The notes under the pieces: model-generated
What the model was told of the DNA's origin: nothing
What the model saw: the letters and a program-made list of their open reading frames with translations, nothing else
The model's database searches: none
Translations under genes and position numbers: made by a program
Shown: positions 17,634 through 25,717 of the stretch, one piece after another
Position numbering within the stretch: the first letter of the stretch is position 1
Layout of the letters: each line of letters opens with the position of its first letter
Assembly: GCA_963753485.1 (NCBI GenBank)
Contig: CAVWCL010000001.1
Span: forward strand, 62,001 to 126,000
Length of the DNA: 64,000 nucleotides
Source of the DNA: CAWDLX01 sp963753485
GTDB lineage: Bacteria; Actinomycetota; Actinomycetes; Mycobacteriales; Micromonosporaceae
Direction of reading: 5' to 3'

Positions 17634-17728
17634 GGTCGCTTACGCGACGGTGCCTCGTTGGTCGCTTACGCGACGGTGCCTCGTTGGTCGCTTACGCGAC
17701 GGTGCCTCGTTGGTCGCTTACGCGACGG
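17634..17728 (-). repeat. 26-bp tandem repeat carrying the pyrG stop codon
   Basis: Almost four units of 26 bases. Each contains the small hairpin GTCGC-GTAA-GCGAC, at 17635, 17661, 17687 and 17713. The unit nearest pyrG encodes its last three residues and the TAA, so each further unit repeats that coding end and stop. Stacked hairpins after a stop suggest a terminator or 3'-end stabiliser. The rest of the ald-pyrG gap (17477-17633) shows nothing else recognisable. Confidence 0.93.
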
Positions 17729-19442
17729 TGGCCGGGTAGCCGACACCGGTGCGCGGCTGGGCGCCGTCGACCTCCACCGGCAGCCGGTCGGCCGCGTTGT
17801 AGGTGAGGGCGGCGGCGATGAACCCACTGAACAGCGGATGGGCCCGGGTCGGCCGGCTCTTGAGCTCCGGATGGGCCTGGGTGGCCACGAAGTACGGGTG
17901 CAGCGCCCGGTCCAGCTCGACGAACTCGACCAGCCGGCCGTCCGGCGAGGTACCGCTGATCACCAGGCCGGCCTTGGTCAGCGCGTCCCGGTAGGCGTTG
18001 TTCACCTCGTAGCGGTGGCGGTGCCGCTCGGTGACCGACGTGGTCGCGTAGACCTGGGCCGCCAGCGTGCCGGGCGTCAGCTCGGCCGGGTAGGAGCCCA
18101 GCCGCATGGAGCCGCCCAGGTCGCCGCGGCCGGCGACGATGTCCTGCTGGTCGGCCATGGTGGCGATCACCGGGTGGGCCGTGTCCGGATCGAACTCCAA
18201 CGAGTTCGCGCCCTCCAGGCCGGCCAGGTGGCGAGCCACCTCGATGGTCATGCATTGCAGGCCAAGGCAGAGTCCCAACGTCGGGATCGCGCGCTCGCGC
18301 GCGTACCGGGCCGCGCCGATCTTTCCCTCGATCCCCCGGACGCCGAACCCGCCGGGGATCACGACACCGTCCACACCGGACAGCGCGGTGGCGGCCCCGG
18401 TCGGCGAGACGCACTCGTCGCTGGGCACCCAGCGCAGGTGCACCCGTGCCCGATGGGCGAACCCGGCCGCCCGGACCGCCTCGCTCACCGACAGGTAGGC
18501 GTCGGGCAGGTCGACGTACTTGCCGACGATCGCCACCGTCACCGACTGCGTGGGATGGTGCACCCGCTCCAACAGGTTGTCCCAGCGCCGCCAGTCGACG
18601 TCGCGGAAGCTCAGCCCGAGCCGGCGGACCACGTACGCGTCGAGGCCCTCGCGATGCAGCACCTTGGGGATGTCGTAGATGCTCGGCGCGTCGGCCGCGG
18701 AGACCACCGCGTCCCGGTCGACGTCGCAGTAGAGGGACAGCTTGACCTTCAGCTTTTCCGGGATCTCCCGGTCGGAGCGGCAGACGAGGGCGTCGGGCTG
18801 GATACCGATGTTGCGCAGCGCGGCGACCGAGTGCTGGGTCGGCTTGGTCTTGAGCTCGCCGCTCGGCGCCAGATAGGGCACCAGCGAGACGTGCAGGTAG
18901 AAGCAGTTGTCCCGGCCGATGTCGTGGCGGACCTGCCGGATCGCCTCCAGGAAGGGCAGCGACTCGATGTCGCCCACCGTGCCACCGACCTCCGTGATCA
19001 CCACGTCGGGCGAGCGGCCGTCCTCGTCCGGGGCGGACATGGCCCGGATCCGCGCCTTGATCTCATTCGTCACGTGCGGGATCACCTGCACCGTGTCACC
19101 CAGGTACTCGCCGCGGCGCTCCTTGGCGATGACGTCGGAGTAGATCTGGCCGGTGGTGACGTTCGCCTGGCGGGACAGGTCCCGGTCGAGGAAACGCTCA
19201 TAGTGGCCCACGTCGAGGTCGGTCTCGGCGCCGTCCTCGGTGACGAAGACCTCGCCGTGCTGGAACGGGTTCATCGTTCCGGGGTCGACGTTGAGGTACG
19301 GATCGAGCTTCTGCATCACCACCCGCAGGCCCCGCGCGCTGAGCAGATTGCCCAGGCTGGACGCCGTCAGGCCCTTGCCGAGTGAGGAGGCGACACCGCC
19401 CGTGACGAAAATATACCTGGTCGTCCGTGCCGAAGGTGTCAA
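17718..19442 (-). CDS. pyrG: CTP synthase
   Basis: CTP synthase, 574 residues, aminating UTP with glutamine nitrogen. The N-terminal synthetase domain starts with YIFVTGGVASSLGKGLTASS and contains KLDPYLNVDPGTMNPFQHGE. The C-terminal glutaminase domain has the Cys nucleophile in LCLGLQCMTIE and the His-Glu pair in ATQAHPELKS. The start is TTG at 19442, preceded by GGGAGC at suitable distance; no ATG is available before the conserved N-terminus. Its 3' end runs into the tandem hairpin array. Confidence 0.97.
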   Translation of the reverse strand: MTPSARTTRYIFVTGGVASSLGKGLTASSLGNLLSARGLRVVMQKLDPYLNVDPGTMNPFQHGEVFVTEDGAETDLDVGHYERFLDRDLSRQANVTTGQIYSDVIAKERRGEYLGDTVQVIPHVTNEIKARIRAMSAPDEDGRSPDVVITEVGGTVGDIESLPFLEAIRQVRHDIGRDNCFYLHVSLVPYLAPSGELKTKPTQHSVAALRNIGIQPDALVCRSDREIPEKLKVKLSLYCDVDRDAVVSAADAPSIYDIPKVLHREGLDAYVVRRLGLSFRDVDWRRWDNLLERVHHPTQSVTVAIVGKYVDLPDAYLSVSEAVRAAGFAHRARVHLRWVPSDECVSPTGAATALSGVDGVVIPGGFGVRGIEGKIGAARYARERAIPTLGLCLGLQCMTIEVARHLAGLEGANSLEFDPDTAHPVIATMADQQDIVAGRGDLGGSMRLGSYPAELTPGTLAAQVYATTSVTERHRHRYEVNNAYRDALTKAGLVISGTSPDGRLVEFVELDRALHPYFVATQAHPELKSRPTRAHPLFSGFIAAALTYNAADRLPVEVDGAQPRTGVGYPATVA

Positions 19443-19580
19443 CTGGAGCTCCCGTGGTCGTCAGGCGGCAGCCACCGCTGCGAGATCATGTGATCCACGG
19501 GATTTCACAGTAACACCACCCGGCGTCAACCCGACCCGTCGGCGGCCGTGTCGCGCGATCATCAGTCCGGGGTCGCCACC

Positions 19581-20705
19581 TCACCCGCCGGCCGAACCGG
19601 CCGCCGACACGCTCGTGAGCTCCGCGTAGATCGCCATCACCCACTCCACCGCCTGGTCGACGCTCGCCCAGGTCCGCGCCCGGGCCACCCCGGCCGCGGC
19701 CAGCGCCATGGCCCGGCCGGGGTCGTCGAGCAGCGCCCGGACCGCCGCGTCGAGGGCGTCGACGTCCCCGGCGGGCACGATGACGGCTGCGTCGCCGACG
19801 AGCGCGGCCACCCCCGTGGTCCCACTCACGATCAGCGGTACGCCGCTGGCCAGGCACTCCCGCACGACCATGGGACTGCCCTCGCCGTCGCTGGTGACCA
19901 CCGCGAGGTCCGCCGCGCGCAGCAGGTCGGCCACATCGGCGCGCTGACCGATCAGGCTCACCGGCGCCCGGGTGACGGCGACCTGGCCGACCAGATTGCG
20001 GTACTGGGGGCCGCTGCCGGCGATCACCACGCTCGGGACCGGTCGCCGGTCGCGCCAGCGCGCCGCCGCGGCCACGAGCACGTCGTGACGCTTCTGCGGA
20101 TGCAACCGGCCGACGGCGAGCACAATCGGCGCGTCGGGTGATATGCCCAGATCCGCCGCGATCTCGGCCCGGCTCTGTACGGGTGCCGCCAGCATCGGCG
20201 CGATGACCGGACTCGGGCGCACATCGCGCGCCCCCAGCCGGGTCGCCGCCTCGGCCACCTCCGGCAACCCGGCGAGCGTGACGTCGGCCGCCCGGGCGAC
20301 CGCACGGGCCAGCGTGACCTCGGCAAATCGCCGCACCCCGCGCCCGGCCGGCACCCCGTACCAGTTGACCACGAGGGGCACCCGCTCCGGCCGGGCCAGC
20401 GACGCGAGCAGGCCGGCGCGCAGACCGTGGGCGTGCACCACGTCGACCGGCTCGGCCCGCAACGCCCGGCGAAGGCGCACCGACGGACCCACCCCCGCCG
20501 GACCGGCACTGGGAGCGAACTCGAGCGTGGTCACCGCCGCGCCCCGGGCCGCGAAGTCGAACTCCGTCGCCGCCGCCACCGGGCAGTACACGTCGACGGC
20601 GACGGCCCGCTCGGTCAGGCCGGCGACCATTGTCCGCACGTACCAGCCGACGCCGCCGGAGGTGGATCCCAGCACCAGCGCCACCCGGCCACCGTCCGAC
20701 ACCAT
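19581..20705 (-). CDS. GT4-type glycosyltransferase
   Basis: A 374-residue glycosyltransferase with two Rossmann-like domains (GT-B fold). The N-terminal domain has LVLGSTSGGVGWYVRTMVAGL and DVVHAHGLRAG; the C-terminal domain has VLAVGRLHPQKRHDVLV, a nucleotide-sugar contact, and EGSPMVVRECLASGVPLIVS, the EX7E motif of the family. It has no membrane helix. It follows the MraY-like gene by 45 bases and precedes pyrG, inside a run of division and wall genes. A wall- or lipid-linked acceptor is likely by context; sugar and acceptor are unknown. Confidence 0.88.
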   Translation of the reverse strand: MVSDGGRVALVLGSTSGGVGWYVRTMVAGLTERAVAVDVYCPVAAATEFDFAARGAAVTTLEFAPSAGPAGVGPSVRLRRALRAEPVDVVHAHGLRAGLLASLARPERVPLVVNWYGVPAGRGVRRFAEVTLARAVARAADVTLAGLPEVAEAATRLGARDVRPSPVIAPMLAAPVQSRAEIAADLGISPDAPIVLAVGRLHPQKRHDVLVAAAARWRDRRPVPSVVIAGSGPQYRNLVGQVAVTRAPVSLIGQRADVADLLRAADLAVVTSDGEGSPMVVRECLASGVPLIVSGTTGVAALVGDAAVIVPAGDVDALDAAVRALLDDPGRAMALAAAGVARARTWASVDQAVEWVMAIYAELTSVSAAGSAGG

Positions 20706-20750
20706 CGCCCCCTCCGCGGCGAGGCTACCGCGTGCGGCGGCGGGCTCACC

Positions 20751-21590
20751 TCAGGCGCGGCGTCCGACCCGGTCCACGGCGCGCAGCCCCGGGTTGGCGT
20801 CGATGAGCGCGCCCAGGCTGATCCGGTCACCGACCAGAGTGAGGGCCGCCAGCCCGGCCAGCAGGCCGGCGCGGCCGGCCCGCCCCGTCGGGGCGGCGAG
20901 CGCCAACCCGAGCAGCGCGCCCAGGGCGTTGGCGCCGGCGTCCCCCAGCATGGCCCGTTCGCCCAGGTCATCGGGGAGCAACGCGGCGGCCGCCCCGACC
21001 GGCCCGGCGGCCACGCCCCCGCTCGCGGTCGCGACCAGCGGCAGACCGACCAGCAGGCCCGCCTTGAGCGCCCGGCCGGGGCGCAGGTCGAACAGGTTCA
21101 CCAGGTTCGCGGTACCGGCGATGACCCCGCCCGCGAGCACGGCATCGAACAGCCGGCCGCGCCCGCCGGCCCTGGTCGGTGGCATCAGGGCGGCGGCGGC
21201 GAGGCCGCTCGCGCCCAGCACGGCCAGCTTCACCACCCCGGTGGTGAGCCGGCCCGACCGCAGCGCCCGAAGGTGGCCCGGCACCCCCTTGACCGCGCGT
21301 TGCTCGGGCGCCGCGCCGGCGACGTCGTCGTAGCACCCGGCGACCGCCCCGCCGAGACCGGCGAGCAGGGCCGGACCAGCCAGCCGGGGTGCGCCAGCGG
21401 CGGCGGTCAGGCTCGCAGCCAGCCCGAGCGCCGGCCCGGCGGCCAGGCTCACCGGCCGTCCCCGGTAGTTGACGGTGCGCAACCGGTCCGACCACCGGGC
21501 GGCCTGTCCCGCGTGCCAGCCGGCCCGGGCGATGGCCGCGGCGATGCCGGCCAGTGCCAGCCGGTGCACCACCGTGCGGCGGGGCCTCAC
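20751..21590 (-). CDS. MraY/WecA-like membrane protein
   Basis: A 279-residue hydrophobic protein with about seven or eight membrane segments and features of the polyprenyl-phosphate sugar-1-phosphate transferase superfamily: an Asp pair at CYDDV (about 88-89), NLVNLFDLRPG (about 163) and the loop GDAGAN (about 216). It is shorter than MraY or WecA, so activity is not assured. The GTG start overlaps the steB stop (GTGA), binding it tightly to steA-steB. Context suggests a cell-envelope role. Confidence 0.75.
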   Translation of the reverse strand: MRPRRTVVHRLALAGIAAAIARAGWHAGQAARWSDRLRTVNYRGRPVSLAAGPALGLAASLTAAAGAPRLAGPALLAGLGGAVAGCYDDVAGAAPEQRAVKGVPGHLRALRSGRLTTGVVKLAVLGASGLAAAALMPPTRAGGRGRLFDAVLAGGVIAGTANLVNLFDLRPGRALKAGLLVGLPLVATASGGVAAGPVGAAAALLPDDLGERAMLGDAGANALGALLGLALAAPTGRAGRAGLLAGLAALTLVGDRISLGALIDANPGLRAVDRVGRRA

Positions 21591-22495
21591 GGCGTGAGGG
21601 CTGGCAGGGCGAGCGCACCGGCGGCGGTGCCGTAGTGCCCGACCCGACCGGTACTCAGGTCGGCGACCGCCCACGCGGTCACCAGTTGACCGGTCGCGGT
21701 GGTCACGTTGTCCACGGTGGAGACCATGGTGGCCAGCTCCTGGTCGGCCCGCACCTGGGCCACCAGGTTGCCCTCGCCCGCGGCGGTGGGGCCGCTCACC
21801 ACGCACCGACCGGCGTGGCCGAGCGCGCCGACCAGCGTCACCAGGGCGCGGTTACGCGGCTGGGCGTCCGGCCCGGCAGCCGGAGCGCCAGCGACCACGA
21901 CGATCGCGTCCGCCGCCGCGACCACCTCACGGCGGGTGACCAGGAAACCCTCGCTGGCGTACGCGGAGAGCACGCTACGCCGGTCGCCGTCGGGTACCTC
22001 CGGAGTGCGCCGCAGCAGGACGTCCGCGAGCAACGAGCTGGACGCGGCCACCCCGTCGCCGGTCACCGGCAGGCCGGTGGTGACCCCGGGCGGCCACGCC
22101 GTCTGGGCGAGGTCGAGCAGCTCGTCCGCGCGGGTCGGGGCGCCGAACTGGTCGGTCATCTCGATCCGACCGGTGATGGCCGCGCCGGCCATCGCGAGCA
22201 TGCTCGCGACCGGGTCCACGTACCCGCTGCCGGCCGGCGTCGACAGCAGCACGACCGAGGTCCCGGCCAGGCGCCGGTGCAGCACCGCCGGGGCGAGCTG
22301 ACGGGTCAGGTCGGCCTGCCCGGCGAGGGCGCCGCCGAGCTCGTCGAGCTGCGCGCGCAGGTGCTGGTTCCGCTGTTGCAGGGTGGCCTGATCGGGCGAG
22401 AGCCGCCGCTGCGAGGCCATCCCGAGGCCGAGGCCGGCGCCCAGGCCCAGCACAACCGCGATCACCGAGATCACGTGGTAACGAAAATTGATCAT
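21587..22495 (-). CDS. steB: SteB/MctB-like membrane-anchored protein
   Basis: A 302-residue protein of the copper-transporter-MctB domain family. It has one N-terminal membrane helix (MINFRYHVISVIAVVLGLGAG region), then a coiled-coil stretch QQRNQHLRAQLDELGGAL, and an extracytoplasmic domain. In Corynebacterium the homologue SteB works with SteA in cell separation, while the mycobacterial homologue MctB limits copper. The ATG overlaps the TGA of steA (ATGA), supporting the SteA-SteB reading. No metal ligand cluster is obvious, which weakens a copper role. Confidence 0.85.
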   Translation of the reverse strand: MINFRYHVISVIAVVLGLGAGLGLGMASQRRLSPDQATLQQRNQHLRAQLDELGGALAGQADLTRQLAPAVLHRRLAGTSVVLLSTPAGSGYVDPVASMLAMAGAAITGRIEMTDQFGAPTRADELLDLAQTAWPPGVTTGLPVTGDGVAASSSLLADVLLRRTPEVPDGDRRSVLSAYASEGFLVTRREVVAAADAIVVVAGAPAAGPDAQPRNRALVTLVGALGHAGRCVVSGPTAAGEGNLVAQVRADQELATMVSTVDNVTTATGQLVTAWAVADLSTGRVGHYGTAAGALALPALTP

Positions 22496-23676
22496 GACAG
22501 CAGCCTCTGTAGCTGCACCATCAGGGTGTCCCACCACGAGGCGACCGCGTCCAGGTTGGCCCGCCCGAGCGTCGACACCCACACCGCCGTGCCCATCGCC
22601 GCCAGCGCCGCGCCGGCCATCAGGGCGAGCGCCGGAGCGGTGGCCGGCCGCCGGTAGAGCCGGCTCACGCCCTTGGCGTCGACCAGCTTCCCGCCCACCT
22701 TCAATCGGGTCAGGAACGTCGAGGCCATCCCGGCCCGCCCCTTGTCCAGGAACTCCACCAGGGTGGCGTGGGCGCCGACCGCGACGATGAGCTCAGCTCC
22801 GTTCCCGTCGGCGAGCAGCATGGCGATGTCCTCGCTGGTCGCCGCGGCCGGGAAGACCACGGCCGCCAGGCCGAGCTGGGCCAGCCGCGCCATTCCCGGC
22901 GCCCGCCCGTCGGGGTAGGCGTGCACCACGAGCTCGGCTCCGCAGCGTAGGGCGCGGTCGGAGACCGAATCCATGTCGCCGACGATGAGGGCGGGTCGGT
23001 AGCCCGCCTCGAGCAGTGCGTCGGCCCCGCCGTCGACCCCGACCAGGACCGGCGCCATTTCGCGGATGTAGGGCCGCAGGGCGTCCAGGTCGGCCTGGTG
23101 GTCATAGCCGCGGACCACGATGAGGCAGTGCCGGTGCGCCATCCGGGTCGCGATCTCCGGCACGCCCACGCCGTCGAGGAAGAGCTCCCGCTCCTGCCGC
23201 AGGTACTCCATGGTGTTGGCGGCGAACGCCTCGAGCTGGACCGACAGGCCCTGCCGGGCGTCCGCCATCGCCTGCGCGACGAGCTGCGCGTCCTGGCGCA
23301 CGCCGTACGCGACCGCGGCGCCGTTGAGCGCGACCCGGTTCGACTCGACGCTGACCACGTCCCCGTCACGCAGATGCCGGAAGATGTCGTCGCCGAGGTC
23401 GTCGATGAGCGGAATGCCCGCGTGCACGAGCAGCTCCGGGCCCAGGTTGGGATAGCGGCCGGAGATCGACGGCTTGGTGTTGAGCACCGCCGCCACCCGG
23501 GCGGCGACCAGAGACTCCGCGGCCACCCGGTCCAGGTCGACGTGGTCGATCAGGGCGACATCGCCCGGGCGGAGCCGCCCGGCGAGGCGCTTCGTGCGGC
23601 GGTCGAGCCGGACCGGGCCCGCCACCGACCCGGGCTCCCCGTCACGAGCCCTTCGCAGATGAGACAGCAGGCGCAT
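22492..23676 (-). CDS. steA: Cytokinetic ring protein SteA-like
   Basis: A 394-residue protein with a thiamin-pyrophosphokinase-like core (LVGVDGGADALLEAGYRPAL followed by IVGDMDSVSD), an N-terminal domain containing NTKPSISGRYPNLGPELLV, and one membrane helix near residue 355 before a short C-terminal tail. It matches actinobacterial SteA, which acts with SteB in septum cleavage. It is first in an overlapping operon steA-steB-MraY-like-GT4. In other actinobacteria recN lies directly upstream; here only 145 bases separate it from nadK. Confidence 0.88.
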   Translation of the reverse strand: MRLLSHLRRARDGEPGSVAGPVRLDRRTKRLAGRLRPGDVALIDHVDLDRVAAESLVAARVAAVLNTKPSISGRYPNLGPELLVHAGIPLIDDLGDDIFRHLRDGDVVSVESNRVALNGAAVAYGVRQDAQLVAQAMADARQGLSVQLEAFAANTMEYLRQERELFLDGVGVPEIATRMAHRHCLIVVRGYDHQADLDALRPYIREMAPVLVGVDGGADALLEAGYRPALIVGDMDSVSDRALRCGAELVVHAYPDGRAPGMARLAQLGLAAVVFPAAATSEDIAMLLADGNGAELIVAVGAHATLVEFLDKGRAGMASTFLTRLKVGGKLVDAKGVSRLYRRPATAPALALMAGAALAAMGTAVWVSTLGRANLDAVASWWDTLMVQLQRLLS

Positions 23677-23769
23677 CGCCGATCAGTGTGTCATCACCCC
23701 GACGCGCACCCTGTCCGACATGCCCACGTTTCATCGCCGCTCCCCACAGATCGCCCCGCCCCCTTCGCA

Positions 23770-23831
23770 GTCGATCTAGGGCATGCGCACACGATTCGAT
23801 CTCCATTCATGTACGTATGCCCTAGATCGAC
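23770..23831. repeat. 62-bp imperfect palindrome, copy 2
   Basis: Same length and organisation as the copy at 3550-3611: arms starting GTCGATCTAGGGC and ending GCCCTAGATCGAC around a centre with TTCGATCTCC. The arm nearest nadK encodes that gene's last residues (QSI) and its TAG stop, so the element may have replaced the native 3' end. It stands where recN is expected. A role in transcription termination is possible but there is no U-tract. Confidence 0.85.
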
Positions 23832-24712
23832 TGGCTGTGGCCGCGCCAGCCGGCGACCGGAAGGCCGAACTTCGCCACCAGGCGGTCGGTGAACGGTCGC
23901 GGGCGCAACTGGGCCACCCGTACCGGCAACGAGCTGCGCCGGACCGTGACGATGCCGCCGGGTGGAACCTCGAACAGGCGGCGGCCGTCGCAGTAGAGCC
24001 CAGCCGCGGGCCCATGCGGATCGACCGTCACCGAGATGGTCGACGAGGGAGCGGTCACCAGTGCGCGGCTGAACAGCGCGTGGGCGGAGATCGGCACCAG
24101 CAGCAGCGCCTCCACCGCGGGCCAGACGACCGGACCGCCGGCCGAGAACGCGTACGCCGTGGAGCCGGTCGGGGTGGCGCAGATCACGCCGTCGCACCCG
24201 TACCGGGACAGCCGGCGACCGTCCACGTCGACCCGGACCTCGAGCATCCGTTCGCGAGCGCCCTTCTCCACGGTCGCCTCGTTCAGCGCCCAGGACCGGG
24301 CCAGGTCGTCACCGTCGAGTTCGACGGTGACGTCGAGTGTCATCCGGTCCTCCACTGTGTACTCACCGCGCACCACGTGGCGCACGGCCACGTCCAGGTC
24401 GCCGATCTCGGCCTCGGCGAGGAAGCCGACCCGTCCGAGGTTGATGCCGAGCAGCGGCGCCTTCGCCGGCCGCGCCAGCTCCGCGGCACGCAGCAGGGTG
24501 CCGTCCCCGCCGAGCGCGAAGACCATCTCCACACCCTCGGCGGCGTCCGGCCCGGACACCGGCACGACACTGGGCAGCCCGAGGTTGAACGCCTCGTCGG
24601 CGACGACGCGCACCACGAAGCCGGCGCCGACCAGGTCACCGGCGACGGTGCGGGCATGCTCGGTGCTGTCGCGGCGCCCGGTGTGCGTGACGAGGAGTGC
24701 GGTCCGGGTCAT
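23822..24712 (-). CDS. nadK: NAD kinase
   Basis: ATP/polyphosphate-dependent NAD kinase, 296 residues, making NADP. The GGDGTLLRAAE motif (about residues 70-80) and the conserved TPTGSTAYAFSAGGPVVWP (about 181-199) are present. The C-terminus ends GHSQSI, where the last three residues and stop come from the palindromic repeat. The ATG overlaps the TGA of tlyA (ATGA). The downstream recN of the usual tlyA-nadK-recN operon is missing. Confidence 0.97.
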   Translation of the reverse strand: MTRTALLVTHTGRRDSTEHARTVAGDLVGAGFVVRVVADEAFNLGLPSVVPVSGPDAAEGVEMVFALGGDGTLLRAAELARPAKAPLLGINLGRVGFLAEAEIGDLDVAVRHVVRGEYTVEDRMTLDVTVELDGDDLARSWALNEATVEKGARERMLEVRVDVDGRRLSRYGCDGVICATPTGSTAYAFSAGGPVVWPAVEALLLVPISAHALFSRALVTAPSSTISVTVDPHGPAAGLYCDGRRLFEVPPGGIVTVRRSSLPVRVAQLRPRPFTDRLVAKFGLPVAGWRGHSQSI

Positions 24713-25548
24713 GGTGCGCCGCCGGCACCGGCGCCGAGCAGGCCGTTGGTCGGCCCGGCCTGAATCGCCGCCCGGATCCCGGTGGCGTCCACATCGGAGG
24801 CTCCCCGGCGCAGCCAGAGGAAGACCTCCCGGTTGCCCGCCGGCCCGGGCAGCGGGCTGGCCACCACACCGGCGACGCCGAGACCGAGGTCGGCCGCGGC
24901 CGTGGCCACGTCGAGCACCGCGTCGGCCCGTACCGCCGGGTCGCGCACCACACCGCCCGCGCCGACCCGCTCCCGGCCCACCTCGAACTGGGGCTTCACC
25001 ATCGGCAGCAGGTCGCCATCGGCCGCGGTGCAGGCCGCCAGCGCGGGCAACACCAGCCGCAACGAGATGAACGAGAGGTCGGCGACGACCAGGTCCACCG
25101 CTCCGCCGATCTGCTGCGGGGTGAGCGAGCGCACGTTGGTGCGCTCCAGCACGCTCACGCGCGGGTCGGTCCGCAGCGCCCAGGCCAGCTGCCCGTAACC
25201 CACGTCGACCGCCACCACGGCGGCAGCTCCGTGCTGGAGCAGGACGTCGGTGAACCCACCGGTCGACGCACCGGCGTCGAGGCAGCGCCGGCCGCGGACC
25301 TGCAGGCCGCGCGGCTCCAGGCTCGCCAGGGCGCCGGCGAGCTTGCCCCCGCCCCGGGAGACGTACTGCGGGCCGGCCCCGTCGACGATCCGTACCGGGT
25401 CGGCCAGATCGACCATGGCCGCCGGCTTGATCGCCGGCGCACCACGCACCTCGACCAGCCCGGCCACCACCAGCTGGGCCGCGTGCTCGCGCGAGCGGGC
25501 CAGACCGCGGCGAACCAGCTCGGTGTCGAGGCGGTTGCGGCGGGCCAT
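24709..25548 (-). CDS. tlyA: TlyA family rRNA 2'-O-methyltransferase
   Basis: A 279-residue TlyA protein: an N-terminal S4 domain (RLDTELVRRGLARSREHAAQ) and a Rossmann methyltransferase domain with CLDAGASTGGFTDVLLQ as the SAM loop. In mycobacteria TlyA 2'-O-methylates 16S C1409 and 23S C1920 and determines capreomycin sensitivity. Catalytic Lys and Asp positions are compatible (YVSRGGGKL, VADLSF, MVKPQFE). It begins four bases downstream of the small acidic ORF, and is coupled to nadK. Confidence 0.95.
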   Translation of the reverse strand: MARRNRLDTELVRRGLARSREHAAQLVVAGLVEVRGAPAIKPAAMVDLADPVRIVDGAGPQYVSRGGGKLAGALASLEPRGLQVRGRRCLDAGASTGGFTDVLLQHGAAAVVAVDVGYGQLAWALRTDPRVSVLERTNVRSLTPQQIGGAVDLVVADLSFISLRLVLPALAACTAADGDLLPMVKPQFEVGRERVGAGGVVRDPAVRADAVLDVATAAADLGLGVAGVVASPLPGPAGNREVFLWLRRGASDVDATGIRAAIQAGPTNGLLGAGAGGAP

Positions 25549-25552
25549 CGGC

Positions 25553-25717
25553 TCAGAGGTCGTCGATGGAGTCGAGCGTGTCGCGCAGCACGTGGTGCAC
25601 CTCGGTCAACGGGGCCACCTGCTCGGCCGGTGCGGCCTCGGCGACGGCCGCGAGCGCGGCCAGGGCCGGTTCGACCCGCTGGGCCGGATCCGCGCCGTCG
25701 GTCTGCGGCGCGCTCAT
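25553..25717 (-). CDS. Small conserved protein upstream of tlyA
   Basis: Fifty-four residues, Ala-rich and acidic, ending LTEVHHVLRDTLDSIDDL. Small acidic ORFs at this position are common upstream of tlyA in actinobacteria. The ATG overlaps the TGA of the H1-like gene in its undisturbed frame (ATGA). Because of the one-base insertion in that gene, the current frame reads straight into this ORF. No function is known. Confidence 0.65.
   Translation of the reverse strand: MSAPQTDGADPAQRVEPALAALAAVAEAAPAEQVAPLTEVHHVLRDTLDSIDDL

Noticed and set aside
17634..17728. CRISPR array look-alike
   Set aside because: The units are contiguous tandem repeats with no variable spacers and no cas genes; the same holds for the arrays at 13226 and 60961.
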